From contig DAISKD010000005.1 of the NCBI GenBank assembly GCA_036821185.1, positions 50,624 through 114,623 on the forward strand: a DNA stretch of 64,000 nt. The letters run 5' to 3'. Shown one piece after another: positions 8,367-17,069 of the stretch. Position 1 is the first letter of the stretch. Each line of letters begins with the position of its first letter. The notes under the pieces are model-generated. The model worked only from the letters and a program-made list of their open reading frames with translations, did not search any database and was not told where the DNA came from. This stretch comes from CALJTV01 sp036821185. GTDB lineage: Bacteria; Chloroflexota; Dehalococcoidia; GIF9; UBA5629. Both the position numbers and the translations under genes were made by a program.

Positions 8367-9149
8367 ATGAAATGGCTATGGGTACCATCGTGGTGCGTAC
8401 TACTAGCCGCTTTGGTGGCTGGGGCAGGATGCACAGCACCGGCGACTGATAGCAGCCCGGCTCCCCCTGTATCAGCCTATCTAGAAGCTCCCGATCTCAG
8501 CATTCTATATGGTCAGCAACAGGTGGGCATCTGGGTGACCGGCGAAGGAAAAGCATGGGCAACACCTGACATAGTCCGGCTGACGTTGGGAATAGAAACC
8601 GAGGCGAAGAGCGTAGCGCAAGCACAAAAGGATGCCGCCGAAGCGATGAACAGGGTCATAAAAGCATTGAGGGACAAAGGGGTGGCAGAAAAAGATATAC
8701 AGACACAAAGATTTAGCATCCAGCCCGTGCGACAATGGATTGAGAAGGAGAACAGGGAAGAGATCATCGCCTACCGTGTAACAAACATAGTGGTCGCCAA
8801 AATACGCGATATAGAAAAGACTGGCAACATTATCGACTCCGTGGCTGAAGCTGGTGGTGACCTGACGCGCATCAGCGACATAAGCTTTTCGGTAGATAAC
8901 CCCACACCGCTCTACGATCAGGCTAGAGAAAAAGCACTGCAGGACGCTATGAGCAAAGCCCAGCAGATCGCTCGAGTCGCAAACGTAAAGCTGGGCAGAC
9001 CGATATATATTTCAGAAGGGACAGCATATGCACCCCCAGTGGTAAGGGACTATGCCCTCAAAGCTCTTGAGGCAGCGCCACCTACCCCGATCAGTCCCGG
9101 AGAACTGGAGTTCCGCGTCACCGTCCAGATGGTATACAAAATCGACTGA
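8367..9149 (+). CDS. SIMPL-domain (DUF541) lipoprotein
   Basis: This 260-aa exported lipoprotein has a signal peptide with hydrophobic core VLLAALVAGAG followed by the lipobox cysteine at residue 22 and a Ser/Pro-rich linker. The body (from about residue 50) is a SIMPL domain: VTGEGKAWATPDIVRLTLGIE, then RVIKALRDKGVAEKDIQTQRFSIQPV, and a second half with ARVANVKLGRPIYISEG. Family members are periplasmic or outer-surface oligomers of uncertain role. AAAGGAGGAGG lies just before the start. It appears to be monocistronic. Confidence 0.88.
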   Translation: MKWLWVPSWCVLLAALVAGAGCTAPATDSSPAPPVSAYLEAPDLSILYGQQQVGIWVTGEGKAWATPDIVRLTLGIETEAKSVAQAQKDAAEAMNRVIKALRDKGVAEKDIQTQRFSIQPVRQWIEKENREEIIAYRVTNIVVAKIRDIEKTGNIIDSVAEAGGDLTRISDISFSVDNPTPLYDQAREKALQDAMSKAQQIARVANVKLGRPIYISEGTAYAPPVVRDYALKALEAAPPTPISPGELEFRVTVQMVYKID

Positions 9150-9211
9150 GATCGATCTGCTGGCATAGAATCATCTCATCAAAGCCTATCATCTCACTTC
9201 ACGGCTACTGC

Positions 9212-9240
9212 TTGACAAAGGTTAAGGGTTATCATAGAAT
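9212..9240 (+). promoter_or_regulatory. Promoter of the T-box leader
   Basis: TTGACA (9212-9217), a 17-bp spacer and TAGAAT (9235-9240) make a near-consensus sigma-70 promoter. The predicted transcript start, near 9247, is at the foot of T-box stem I. Confidence 0.75.
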
Positions 9241-9246
9241 TCTACC

Positions 9247-9512
9247 CACAACTGAATACTGTAAAAGGCTGTGAACAGGACTAGTACGCCTGATAAGCGC
9301 AGCCACAGAGAGTCAGGGTAGGTGAGAGCTGACGCTGTCGCCAAGGCGGAATGGACCTGGGAGCTGCAGACCGAAAGGTACAGCTCATGCTTTCCGAGTA
9401 GGCTCTGACGCACGGGGTAGCGTTATCAGAACCCAGGGCATCTACCCCCTGTGGGGTGTTGCCTGACAAAGAGATGGTCGTTACGACCAAAAAGGGTGGC
9501 ACCGCGAAGGTT
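9247..9512 (+). promoter_or_regulatory. Tryptophan T-box riboswitch (leader RNA)
   Basis: This region reads uncharged tRNA-Trp to control the trpB-like gene downstream. Stem I contains an AGTA element (9280-9283) and a distal AGGTGAGAG element. The specifier region GAATGGACC has codon TGG (Trp) at 9352-9354. The T-box sequence AGGGTGGCACCGCG is at 9493-9506. The TGGC bulge inside it would pair with the 3' GCCA of tRNA-Trp, whose discriminator is normally G, so it agrees with the specifier. The terminator follows directly. Identification is from motifs seen; the class mechanism is established knowledge. Confidence 0.93.
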
Positions 9513-9550
9513 CTAAGCCTCTCGCCCCTTAGGCGAGAGGCTTAGCTTTT
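9513..9550 (+). terminator. T-box intrinsic terminator
   Basis: A perfect 14-bp stem (9513-9526 with 9532-9545), a 5-nt CCTTA loop and a CTTTT tail. It is the terminator half of the T-box switch. The T-box bases just upstream can form the competing antiterminator. Confidence 0.92.
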
Positions 9551-9670
9551 AAGGAGGAATGGGCACATGAGCTAAGGACCAAAATGTACAAGGAAATAGA
9601 AAGAGTATCATCAGGAAAGTTTCAGACCCTAAAGTCAAAAGGTGACACAAAACAGAAAGGAGGGAGATAA

Positions 9671-11044
9671 ATGAAAGGTAAAGAGATAAAGATTATTCTC
9701 ACCGAAAAAGAGCTGCCAACATCATGGTACAATGTGCTTGCTGACCTACCTAAGCCCCTGCCACCGATATTGCACCCGGTCACCAAGGAACCTACAATCC
9801 TACCTCCACCATTGTTCCCATCGGGTATACGGGAACAGGAATTCAGCACGGAACGCTACATCAAGATCCCTGAAGAGGTGCTGGACATTTACAAACTCTG
9901 GAGGCCCACTCCTCTGATCCGGGCATACCGCCTCGAGAAAGCCCTAGATACACCGGCAAGGATATTCTATAAATATGAAGGAGTAAGCCCGGCAGGCAGT
10001 CACAAGCTCAACACCGCTGTAGCCCAGGCCTACTACGCCAAAAAAGACGGCATCAAGCGCTTTACCACGGAAACAGGTGCCGGACAGTGGGGCAGTGCTT
10101 TATCGCTGGGGTGCGCGTTTTTCGGACTGGAATGCAAAGTCTACATGGTAAAGGTCAGTTACTATCAGAAACCCTACCGCCGCATCCTCATGGAAACCTG
10201 GGGGGCGCAGTGCGTGCCCAGTCCCAGCCCCGATACTGAAATAGGGCGTAAAATACTGGCCGAGAACCCCAATTCCCCAGGCAGTCTGGGTATCGCCATC
10301 AGCGAAGCTATAGAAGACGCCTTTAAGCGCGACGACACTTACTACTCAATTGGTAGCGTCATCAATTCGGTATTGCTACATCAGACGATCATCGGACAAG
10401 AAGCTAAAAAACAAATGGAAAAGGCAGGCTATTATCCGGACATCATAGTTGGCTGTATCGGCGGCGGCAGTAATTTTGCCGGGATGTTCCTGCCTTTTGT
10501 CAAGGACAAGCTCGATGGCAAGAAGCCCAACCTGCGTATCATAAACGTTGAACCTACAGCCTGCCCGAGCATCACCAAAGGGCTATATACTTGGGACTAT
10601 GGTGACGTCGCCGGGCTGGCACCCATAATCAAGATGTACACCCTAGGACACACCTTCATGCCACCGGGCATCCATGCCGGCGGGCTACGGTACCACGGCA
10701 TGGCACCGATAATCTGCCACCTCCACCGCCTAGGGTTTGTTGAGGCTAAAGCGGTACCCCAGGTAGCAACATTCCAGGCGGGGGTACAATTCGCTCGGAC
10801 AGAAGGCATAGTGCCAGCTCCTGAGCCAAACCACGCCATTAGGGTGGCTATAGACGAAGCACTGGCTTGCCGCGAATCAGGAGAGAGCAAGACTATACTT
10901 ATCGCACTGAGCGGTCATGGCCATTTCGACCTGGCTGCATATGATGAATACCTGACAGGCAAGCTGCAGGATTACGTGTACCCTGAGGAAAAAGTTAAGG
11001 AAGCACTGGCACATCTCCCCAAGGTGGACTATGTAGAAGCATAA
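9671..11044 (+). CDS. trpB2: Tryptophan synthase beta chain, TrpB2 type
   Basis: This 457-aa PLP enzyme condenses indole with serine (or O-phosphoserine) to tryptophan. The PLP lysine is Lys112 in GSHKLNTA. The phosphate-binding loop is CIGGGSN at about 265, and TGAGQWGSALS is at about 136. The length and the extended N-terminus (PPLFPSGIREQEF) mark the TrpB2 subfamily rather than canonical TrpB. No trpA is adjacent, so it may use free or salvaged indole. It is controlled by the Trp T-box immediately upstream. AAAGGAGGGAG precedes the ATG. Confidence 0.93.
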   Translation: MKGKEIKIILTEKELPTSWYNVLADLPKPLPPILHPVTKEPTILPPPLFPSGIREQEFSTERYIKIPEEVLDIYKLWRPTPLIRAYRLEKALDTPARIFYKYEGVSPAGSHKLNTAVAQAYYAKKDGIKRFTTETGAGQWGSALSLGCAFFGLECKVYMVKVSYYQKPYRRILMETWGAQCVPSPSPDTEIGRKILAENPNSPGSLGIAISEAIEDAFKRDDTYYSIGSVINSVLLHQTIIGQEAKKQMEKAGYYPDIIVGCIGGGSNFAGMFLPFVKDKLDGKKPNLRIINVEPTACPSITKGLYTWDYGDVAGLAPIIKMYTLGHTFMPPGIHAGGLRYHGMAPIICHLHRLGFVEAKAVPQVATFQAGVQFARTEGIVPAPEPNHAIRVAIDEALACRESGESKTILIALSGHGHFDLAAYDEYLTGKLQDYVYPEEKVKEALAHLPKVDYVEA

Positions 11045-11135
11045 GGGTCAAAACGCTGGGACGCTACAAGCTTGCGGGACAGATATCCTTGAGCGCCCCA
11101 GTACAAAGTTTAGCACAAGGAAGTATAGGAGGAGC

Positions 11136-11201
11136 ATGCGCCAGACGTCTGACCGCAATAACCATGCTATGTTTGGCAGTCAGGCAAATTTGGGTAGTTG
11201 A
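11136..11201 (+). CDS. Possible 21-aa small ORF
   Basis: An ATG at 11136 follows AGGAGGAG closely and opens a 21-codon frame (starting MRQTSDRNN) that ends at a TGA inside the -35 element of the next promoter. The ribosome-binding site is good but only about three bases from the ATG, and the peptide resembles nothing I know. It may be chance. Confidence 0.2.
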   Translation: MRQTSDRNNHAMFGSQANLGS

Positions 11202-11226
11202 CAAATGTAACAAATTATGCTATATT
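11198..11226 (+). promoter_or_regulatory. Promoter of the structured RNA / citric acid cycle operon
   Basis: TTGACA (11198-11203), a spacer of exactly 17 bp and TATATT (11221-11226) form the strongest promoter match in the window. Transcription would start near 11233, just before the closing stem of the structured RNA. Confidence 0.8.
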
Positions 11227-11232
11227 AATTAT

Positions 11233-11370
11233 AATCCCGAGTAGTCAAACTTAGAACCAGCAGGAAGGGTGGAGGGAGGTGTACTCTCTGTTCCCTGCCA
11301 GAGAACAGAGAGGGAATGGTGGAAAGGGTGGTAGTGCAGGCTGGGGACGAGTGAGGTTACTCGGGAGTAC
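11233..11370 (+). ncRNA. Candidate structured RNA of unknown class
   Basis: The segment after the promoter folds coherently. A perfect 9-bp closing helix pairs 11235-11243 with 11358-11366. A nested 5-bp helix CCAGC/GCTGG pairs 11257-11261 with 11340-11344. A central perfect 10-bp hairpin pairs 11284-11293 with 11303-11312. The hairpin is flanked on each side by a purine-rich block with repeated GG/GGG runs (11263-11279 and 11312-11331), reminiscent of two-tier G-quadruplex motifs. It could be a 6S-like regulatory RNA or a leader/riboswitch for the carboxylase operon 220 bp downstream. I could not match it to a known family. There is no clear terminator at its end. Confidence 0.55.
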
Positions 11371-11585
11371 ATTTTCTAAAGAGTGTCAACAGGCCCGCTG
11401 CCTTTTCCACATTGTTGCATTCCTACTCTCCCCGGCTTAAGGATCGCGGCGTAGTATAGGGACGTCAGCGTATTAACCAAAACACGACGGGTAAGGACAA
11501 AGAGCTATCCAGAAGGCAGGAAATGTGCTAAAATGTGTCTTCGACAAGCCGCTAGAACTCCAGCGGCAAGGAGACGTGGCGAAGT

Positions 11586-13130
11586 ATGGAGAAAAGAATA
11601 GCCAAACTGGGCAGGTTGAGGAGAGAAGCCACCGGCAATGAGGACACCGGGCGCATCGAGGTCCAGCGCAAGAGGGGCAAACTTACTGCTAGGGAGCGCA
11701 TCAGCTTGCTTTTCGACCCCGGGACCTTCGAAGAACTTGACCCCTTCGTGCTCCACCGCTGTGCTGACTTTGGGCTTGAACAGCAAAAGCCGCTTGGTGA
11801 TGCAGTAGTCACGGGATACGGAAAGATCGGCGGGCGTACTGCATTTGTATTTGCACAGGATTTCACCATCTTCGGTGGTTCGCTGTCAAAGGCCGCCTCG
11901 GAAAAAATCTGTAAAGTAATGGACCTGGCTGCCAAAACCGGGGCACCGATCATAGGAATTCTGGACTCCGGAGGAGCCCGCATTCAAGAGGGAGTAGATA
12001 GCCTTGTTGGCTATGGCGATATCTTTATGCGCAACACCATATACTCCGGCGTAATCCCACAGATCTCCATAATCGCAGGACCCTGTGCCGGCGGTGCTGT
12101 CTACTCACCGGCGATAACCGATTTTATCTTCATGGTCAGAGGCGTAGGACAGATGTATATCACCGGTCCAGCAGTCATTAAAGCAGTTACTGGTGAGGAG
12201 ATCAGCCTCGAGGAGCTGGGGGGCGCCACAGCACATGCCACCAAAAGCGGCAACTGCCACTTCGTAGCTGACAACGAACAACAATGCTTCCAAATGGTTC
12301 GTCGTCTGCTCAGCTTTCTGCCCCAGAATAATACGGAAGAGCCACAGTTTATGGATACCGGAGACGATCCAGATCGGATCACCGAAGAGCTTTTGCATAT
12401 CGTGCCAGACGATCCAAATAAGACATATGACATGAAACAGGTAATATATAAAATTGTGGACAACGCTGACTTCATGGAGGTACATGAGCAATTTGCCCCG
12501 AATCTAATAGTGGGCTTTGCCCGCATGGGTGGGCACACCGTTGGCATAGTGGCACAGCAGCCGTCAGTCTACGCTGGGGCCATCGATGTTGACGCTTCGG
12601 ACAAAGGGGCTAGATTCGTCCGGTTTTGCGACTGTTTTAACATTCCTCTAGTAACCTTGGTCGATGTCCCCGGGTATATGCCAGGTATAGACCAGGAACA
12701 TCGGGGCATAATTAGACACGGTGCCAAATTTCTCTACGCTTATGCTGAGGCCACTGTACCCAAAATCAGCGTAATAGTCCGTAAAGCCTATGGCGGTGCC
12801 TACATTGTCATGAGCAGCAAGAGCCTGCGGGGCGATATAAATTATGCCTGGCCCAGTGCCGAAATCGCCGTCATGGGACCGGAGGGAGCGGTGAACATCA
12901 TATTCAAAGACTCAATAGCCAAAGCCCAAAACCCCGATGAGGCCAGAGAGAAGCTCATAGCTGAATATCGTGATAAGTTTGCCAACCCCTATATAGCAGC
13001 CAGCAAGGGCTATATCGATGATGTCATCGATCCGCGGCTAACCCGACCTAAAATAATAAGGGCGCTAGAAATGCTTCGCGATAAGGCTGATGCTATCCCC
13101 CCGAAAAAGCACGGTAATATCCCTCTGTAA
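11586..13130 (+). CDS. Acyl-CoA carboxylase carboxyltransferase (methylmalonyl/propionyl-CoA type)
   Basis: This 514-aa carboxyltransferase subunit moves a carboxyl group between biotin and an acyl-CoA. Both crotonase-fold halves are present. The first has GAPIIGILDSGGARIQEG and an oxyanion-hole region GPCAGGAVYSPAITDF. The second has DVPGYMPGIDQEHRGIIRHGAK and KAYGGAYIVMSSK. Length and sequence are those of MmdA/PccB. It is followed by a 60-aa gene and by a biotin-bearing carboxyltransferase, so the biotin group may come from that neighbour. It could serve as methylmalonyl-CoA:pyruvate transcarboxylase, propionyl-CoA carboxylase or decarboxylase; the sequence alone does not decide. Confidence 0.9.
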   Translation: MEKRIAKLGRLRREATGNEDTGRIEVQRKRGKLTARERISLLFDPGTFEELDPFVLHRCADFGLEQQKPLGDAVVTGYGKIGGRTAFVFAQDFTIFGGSLSKAASEKICKVMDLAAKTGAPIIGILDSGGARIQEGVDSLVGYGDIFMRNTIYSGVIPQISIIAGPCAGGAVYSPAITDFIFMVRGVGQMYITGPAVIKAVTGEEISLEELGGATAHATKSGNCHFVADNEQQCFQMVRRLLSFLPQNNTEEPQFMDTGDDPDRITEELLHIVPDDPNKTYDMKQVIYKIVDNADFMEVHEQFAPNLIVGFARMGGHTVGIVAQQPSVYAGAIDVDASDKGARFVRFCDCFNIPLVTLVDVPGYMPGIDQEHRGIIRHGAKFLYAYAEATVPKISVIVRKAYGGAYIVMSSKSLRGDINYAWPSAEIAVMGPEGAVNIIFKDSIAKAQNPDEAREKLIAEYRDKFANPYIAASKGYIDDVIDPRLTRPKIIRALEMLRDKADAIPPKKHGNIPL

Positions 13131-13143
13131 ACTGTAGTAAACT

Positions 13144-13326
13144 ATGGAGAAAAATAAGCTAGCTGCCATAATCAGTGCCGTCACGGCATATATACAGGAG
13201 GAACAGACTGCAATGGCTGCACCGAGGGCAGTTACCCCACCAAAGCTTAGCCCCTGGCGCCTTTTTCATCTGCAGGAAGCAATGCGACGCAGAAATACAT
13301 TGCACCTCAAAAAGAGCAGGCACTGA
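13144..13326 (+). CDS. Small accessory subunit between carboxylase genes (OadG-like cytosolic type)
   Basis: This 60-aa protein lies 14 bp after the carboxyltransferase. It begins with a helix (KLAAIISAVTAYIQEEQ), has an Ala/Pro linker and ends with a basic segment around PWRLFHLQEAMRRR. Short proteins with an I.AAV.AYL.EE helix and a PW.....Q..M..R tail are common at this place in carboxylase clusters and may bridge the subunits. That is recollection, not a database match. There is no transmembrane segment, unlike true OadG. Confidence 0.6.
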   Translation: MEKNKLAAIISAVTAYIQEEQTAMAAPRAVTPPKLSPWRLFHLQEAMRRRNTLHLKKSRH

Positions 13327-13365
13327 TGTCACCGAAATCGAGAAGCGAAAACAGAGGAGTATCAT

Positions 13366-15297
13366 ATGGGCCCGGTGAAAAAGTCAGATAGAAACCCCTT
13401 GAAGATCGTTGATGTTACATTACGCGATGGGCATCAGTCACTGTTTGCCACCAGGGTGCGTACTGAGGACCTTGCGGCTATCGCACCAGCAATGGACAAG
13501 GCTGGCTTCTGGTCCATGGAGGTATGGGGCGGCGCTACCTTCGACGTTATGACCAGATTCCTGAACGAAGACCCCTGGGAACGGATCCGCATCCTCAAGA
13601 AACTCATGCCCAACACCAAACTACAGATGCTTTTGCGGGGGCAAAACTTAGTCGGCTACAGGAATTATGCGGACGATGTGGTCACCGCTTTTGTACATCA
13701 CGCTGCCGACTGCGGCATCGACGTCTTTCGCGTGTTTGATGCACTGAACGACGAACGTAATTTCGAAACTGCCTTCAAAGCTATCAAAGATAAGGGTAAA
13801 CATATTCAAGGCACCCTGTGCTACTCCCTCACCGAGGCTAAACTTGGGGGGCCTGTATATAACCTCGATTATTATGTCAAAAAAGCACTTGTTATTCAGG
13901 ACATGGGGGCAGATAGTCTCTGCATTAAAGACATGGCTGGCCTCATCGCCCCTAATGATGCTTATGAGCTGGTAAAGGCACTGAAGCAGGTATTAAAGAT
14001 ACCGGTTGACCTGCACAGCCACTTCACCAGCGGTATGGCCTGCATGAGCTATTTGAAGGCAATCGAAGCCGGCGTTGATTTCATAGATACCTGCATCGCC
14101 CCTTGGGCGCTGCGCACCGCCCATCCAGCCATCGAACCCATCGTGGTGGCCCTCCATGGCACCCCGAGAGATACAGGAATCGATCTGAAACACCTACTCA
14201 AGCTGGGAGAGTACTTTGAATCGATTACGCCTAAATACCGTGACTACTTTGATACGACCAAATTTTCCGTAATCGATACCGGTGTACTCTGGCATCAAAT
14301 CCCTGGAGGCATGTTCAGCAACATGATAGCACAGCTAAAGGAGGCCAATGCCCTTGACCGTCTATCAGAGGTCTATGCTGAACTCCCCAGGACGAGGAAG
14401 GAGCTTGGATACCCACCGCTGGTAACCCCAACCAGCCAGATAGTGGGGGTACAAGCAGTGATGAACGTCCTCTTCGGCAGATATAAGATGGTCGCCAAAG
14501 AAACCAAAGATTATGTCTATGGGCTCTACGGCAGGCCTCCGGCACCGATCGACCCCGAAGTGCAGAAGATCGTGCTCAGTGGCTACGAAAGGGGCAACGA
14601 GCCGATCACCTGCCGCCCGGCTGATATCCTGGAGCCAGAACTGGAAAAGGCGAAGGAGGCAACTAAAGGCATCGCCAAGGACATTGGCGATGTGCTCATC
14701 TATGCCCTCTATCCCACTACCGGAATGCGCTTTTTGAGATGGAAATACGGCCTTGAAACACCACCGCCTGAAACCAAACCGAAGACGCTTGAGGATGTAA
14801 AGCGTGAAGATGAACTTATCAAGAAAGCTAAAGCCGGTATACTGATCGAAAAGACAGAAACTAAGGCGCCCGCCAAGGGGCCCTTTGTGCGAACATTCAA
14901 CGTCTTCATAGGCGATGAGTACTATAAAGTCGAAGTCGAACCCGTAGGTGCTGCAGCAGCACCACCCGTGCCCTCCCCGACGCCTCAACCGGCAATAGTT
15001 CAATCTACCACACCACACGCCGCTCCGCCCACGATAGAGAAAAAAGAAGAGCCCGCCAGGGTCGCAATGGCCGCCAATGAGACACCGGTAGTGGCACCAA
15101 TTCCAGGTACGATTGTACGCTACCTGGTAAAAGAAGGGGATGAGGTCCAGGCCGGGGCAGCAGTCGTGATCCTTGAAGCCATGAAAATGGAAAATGAGAT
15201 CCTCGCTCCAGTCAGCGGAAAGATAAAGTCAATAAACTTCAAGCCTGGCGACAAGGTCAGTGGCGGTGCTATGCTTGCTGTGATCGTTCAGACATAA
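13366..15297 (+). CDS. Pyruvate/oxaloacetate carboxyltransferase with C-terminal biotin domain (PycB/OadA)
   Basis: This 643-aa protein has the order carboxyltransferase TIM barrel, PycB/OadA conserved domain, Ala/Pro linker, biotinyl domain. It begins LKIVDVTLRDGHQSLFATR, with metal and pyruvate site residues in VDLHSHFTSGMA. The linker (about residues 520-570) is AAAAPPVPSPTPQP-like. The biotin attachment motif is EAMKMEN with Lys607. It either adds CO2 to pyruvate together with a separate biotin carboxylase, or decarboxylates oxaloacetate. No biotin carboxylase subunit and no OadB membrane subunit is in the window. It ends directly at the start codon of the next gene, so all these genes form one operon. 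Confidence 0.92.
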   Translation: MGPVKKSDRNPLKIVDVTLRDGHQSLFATRVRTEDLAAIAPAMDKAGFWSMEVWGGATFDVMTRFLNEDPWERIRILKKLMPNTKLQMLLRGQNLVGYRNYADDVVTAFVHHAADCGIDVFRVFDALNDERNFETAFKAIKDKGKHIQGTLCYSLTEAKLGGPVYNLDYYVKKALVIQDMGADSLCIKDMAGLIAPNDAYELVKALKQVLKIPVDLHSHFTSGMACMSYLKAIEAGVDFIDTCIAPWALRTAHPAIEPIVVALHGTPRDTGIDLKHLLKLGEYFESITPKYRDYFDTTKFSVIDTGVLWHQIPGGMFSNMIAQLKEANALDRLSEVYAELPRTRKELGYPPLVTPTSQIVGVQAVMNVLFGRYKMVAKETKDYVYGLYGRPPAPIDPEVQKIVLSGYERGNEPITCRPADILEPELEKAKEATKGIAKDIGDVLIYALYPTTGMRFLRWKYGLETPPPETKPKTLEDVKREDELIKKAKAGILIEKTETKAPAKGPFVRTFNVFIGDEYYKVEVEPVGAAAAPPVPSPTPQPAIVQSTTPHAAPPTIEKKEEPARVAMAANETPVVAPIPGTIVRYLVKEGDEVQAGAAVVILEAMKMENEILAPVSGKIKSINFKPGDKVSGGAMLAVIVQT

Positions 15298-16554
15298 ATG
15301 GGAAAGACACTCAGCGAAAAGATTCTCACCCAGAAGTCCGGCACCGATGCCCGAGCCGGAGATATAGTCATCGCAACTGTGGACTGGGTATTTGTCCAGG
15401 ACACTACTGGTACACTGACCATAAGGCAGTTTAAAGAAAGTAAACATGCTGGACTTGCCAGCCCGCAGAAGACCGTCATTTTTGTCGACCATGCTGTACC
15501 CAGTCCCAATCGTCAGTTCTCAAATGACCACCACTTCCTTCGTCAGTTTGCCCAAGAAACTGGCTGCCTTTTCTTCGAACCTGGAAGCGGCGTTTGCCAC
15601 CAGCTGGTGGCAGAAAAACTGGCCAGTCCCGGCGAGGTCATCGTCGGTGCCGACTCGCACACGGTGACTGCAGGCGGGCTGGGAGCATTCGCCACTGGCA
15701 TGGGCTCCTCTGACGTTGCTGTCATTTTCGCCCTGGGTAAGACATGGTTCCGCATCCCGGAATCGTTCAAAATAGAGCTGACCGGTAGATTTCAAAAAGC
15801 CGTAGATGCCAAAGACCTGGTGCTTCATCTTATCGGTATGCTGGGTGCAGATGGTGCTACCTACAAAGCTCTCGAGTTCAGCGGTGATGCCGTCTCCCGT
15901 ATGACCATTCCACAGCGCTTGACCGTAGCCAACATGGCTGTGGAAGCAGGTGCCAAGGTCGGTCTATTCCCCAGCGACGATATCACCAGAGAATACTTAC
16001 GAAAACAAGGACGGGGCAAAAACTACGTGGCGCTTTATCCCGACAGCGATGCCGCATACGAACAGACAATTGCCATCGACATCAGCAACCTAGAGCCCAT
16101 GGTAGCTATGCCTCATTCTGTGGACAACGTTGCCCCGGCGCACACGCTGACAGGTATAAAGATCGACCAAGCCTTCATCGGCACCTGCACTAATGGACGC
16201 CTAGAGGATATCGCAACAGCTGCCAAGATCCTTGAAGGTAAGCGATGCCATCCCAACGTCAGACTGATAATAGCACCAGCCTCCCGAAAAGTGCTATTAG
16301 ATGCAATTAAATTGGGATACATCGAAACCCTAGTGAAGGCTGGAGCTATCCTAGTGCCACCCGGCTGTGCCGCTTGCCTCGGGGTGCATCAAGGTGCTTT
16401 GGGAGACAGTGAGACCTGCCTCTCCACGGCCAACCGTAATTTCAAAGGTCGAATGGGCAATCCAGAGGCATCAATCTATCTGGCCAGCCCGGCAACAGCC
16501 GCAGCTTCGGCCATCACCGGCGAAATTACCGATCCCAGAAGGTTTGTCAAATGA
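15298..16554 (+). CDS. Aconitase / 3-isopropylmalate dehydratase family, large subunit
   Basis: This 418-aa 4Fe-4S hydro-lyase large subunit starts on the base after the previous stop. Landmarks are DHAVPSPN, GADSHTVTAGGLGAFATGMGSSD and the cluster cysteines in TCTNGRLED and PPGCAACLG. The family covers isopropylmalate, homoaconitate and citrate/isocitrate substrates. The place next to isocitrate dehydrogenase and malate dehydrogenase, without leuA or leuB, argues for an aconitase role. This is inference from context. Confidence 0.88.
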   Translation: MGKTLSEKILTQKSGTDARAGDIVIATVDWVFVQDTTGTLTIRQFKESKHAGLASPQKTVIFVDHAVPSPNRQFSNDHHFLRQFAQETGCLFFEPGSGVCHQLVAEKLASPGEVIVGADSHTVTAGGLGAFATGMGSSDVAVIFALGKTWFRIPESFKIELTGRFQKAVDAKDLVLHLIGMLGADGATYKALEFSGDAVSRMTIPQRLTVANMAVEAGAKVGLFPSDDITREYLRKQGRGKNYVALYPDSDAAYEQTIAIDISNLEPMVAMPHSVDNVAPAHTLTGIKIDQAFIGTCTNGRLEDIATAAKILEGKRCHPNVRLIIAPASRKVLLDAIKLGYIETLVKAGAILVPPGCAACLGVHQGALGDSETCLSTANRNFKGRMGNPEASIYLASPATAAASAITGEITDPRRFVK

Positions 16555-17057
16555 GTAATACATTACTAAAAGGCAAAGCACACAAATTCGGCGATAACAT
16601 CTCCACAGACCACATAGTACCGGGCAAATACGCATACCTCAGGAGCAACCTCCCCGAGCTAGCTAAACACGTTATGGAAGACGCTGACCCTGAATTTGTC
16701 TCGAGGGTGCAGCCAGGCGACTTTATCGTCGCCGGTAAAAATTTTGGACTTGGCTCCAGCCGTGAGCACGCTGCAGTGGTCATCAAGATGTCTGGCGTCA
16801 GCGCCATACTGGCAAAATCGGTCGCTAGAATATTCTTCCGCAACGCCATAAATCAGGGGCTTCCTGTGCTAATATGCGACACCGACAAGATCAATGACGG
16901 TGACGAAATAGAGGTGGACCTGGTCGCCGGGACAATAACCGACCTTACTTCCGGCGTCAAGCTCACCTTCGGTAAGATCCCCGAAGTTATGCTGAATATT
17001 ATGAATGAAGGCGGACTCATCCCCTATATTAACAAGTATGGCGATTTCAAGCTATAA
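16551..17057 (+). CDS. Aconitase / 3-isopropylmalate dehydratase family, small subunit
   Basis: This 168-aa swivelling-domain subunit partners the preceding protein (ATGA overlap). Landmarks are FGDNISTDHIVPGKY at about residue 10, then GSSREHAAVVIKMSGV and IFFRNAINQGLPVL. Domain IV residues contact the substrate and help set specificity between YLRM-type and YLRT-type enzymes. Here the corresponding short motif reads KYAYLRS, so the substrate stays open. Confidence 0.88.
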   Translation: MSNTLLKGKAHKFGDNISTDHIVPGKYAYLRSNLPELAKHVMEDADPEFVSRVQPGDFIVAGKNFGLGSSREHAAVVIKMSGVSAILAKSVARIFFRNAINQGLPVLICDTDKINDGDEIEVDLVAGTITDLTSGVKLTFGKIPEVMLNIMNEGGLIPYINKYGDFKL

Positions 17058-17069
17058 TATGGTGCAGCT

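Noticed and set aside
9584..9670. A 28-codon frame between the T-box terminator and trpB2, ending directly at the trpB2 ATG.
   Set aside because: It has no ribosome-binding site and no Trp codons, and control is explained by the T-box, so a leader peptide is not supported.
11136..11201. 21-codon ORF with AGGAGG as an attenuator-like leader peptide.
   Set aside because: The ribosome-binding site is too close, the frame ends within the next promoter and no repeated codon is present. It is kept only as a low-confidence feature.
11257..11344. SRP RNA (ffs) for the structured RNA, because of the purine-rich CCAGCAGGAAGG stretch.
   Set aside because: The conserved SRP domain IV order (GGTCAGG...GGAAG..AGCAG) is not present in the right arrangement.
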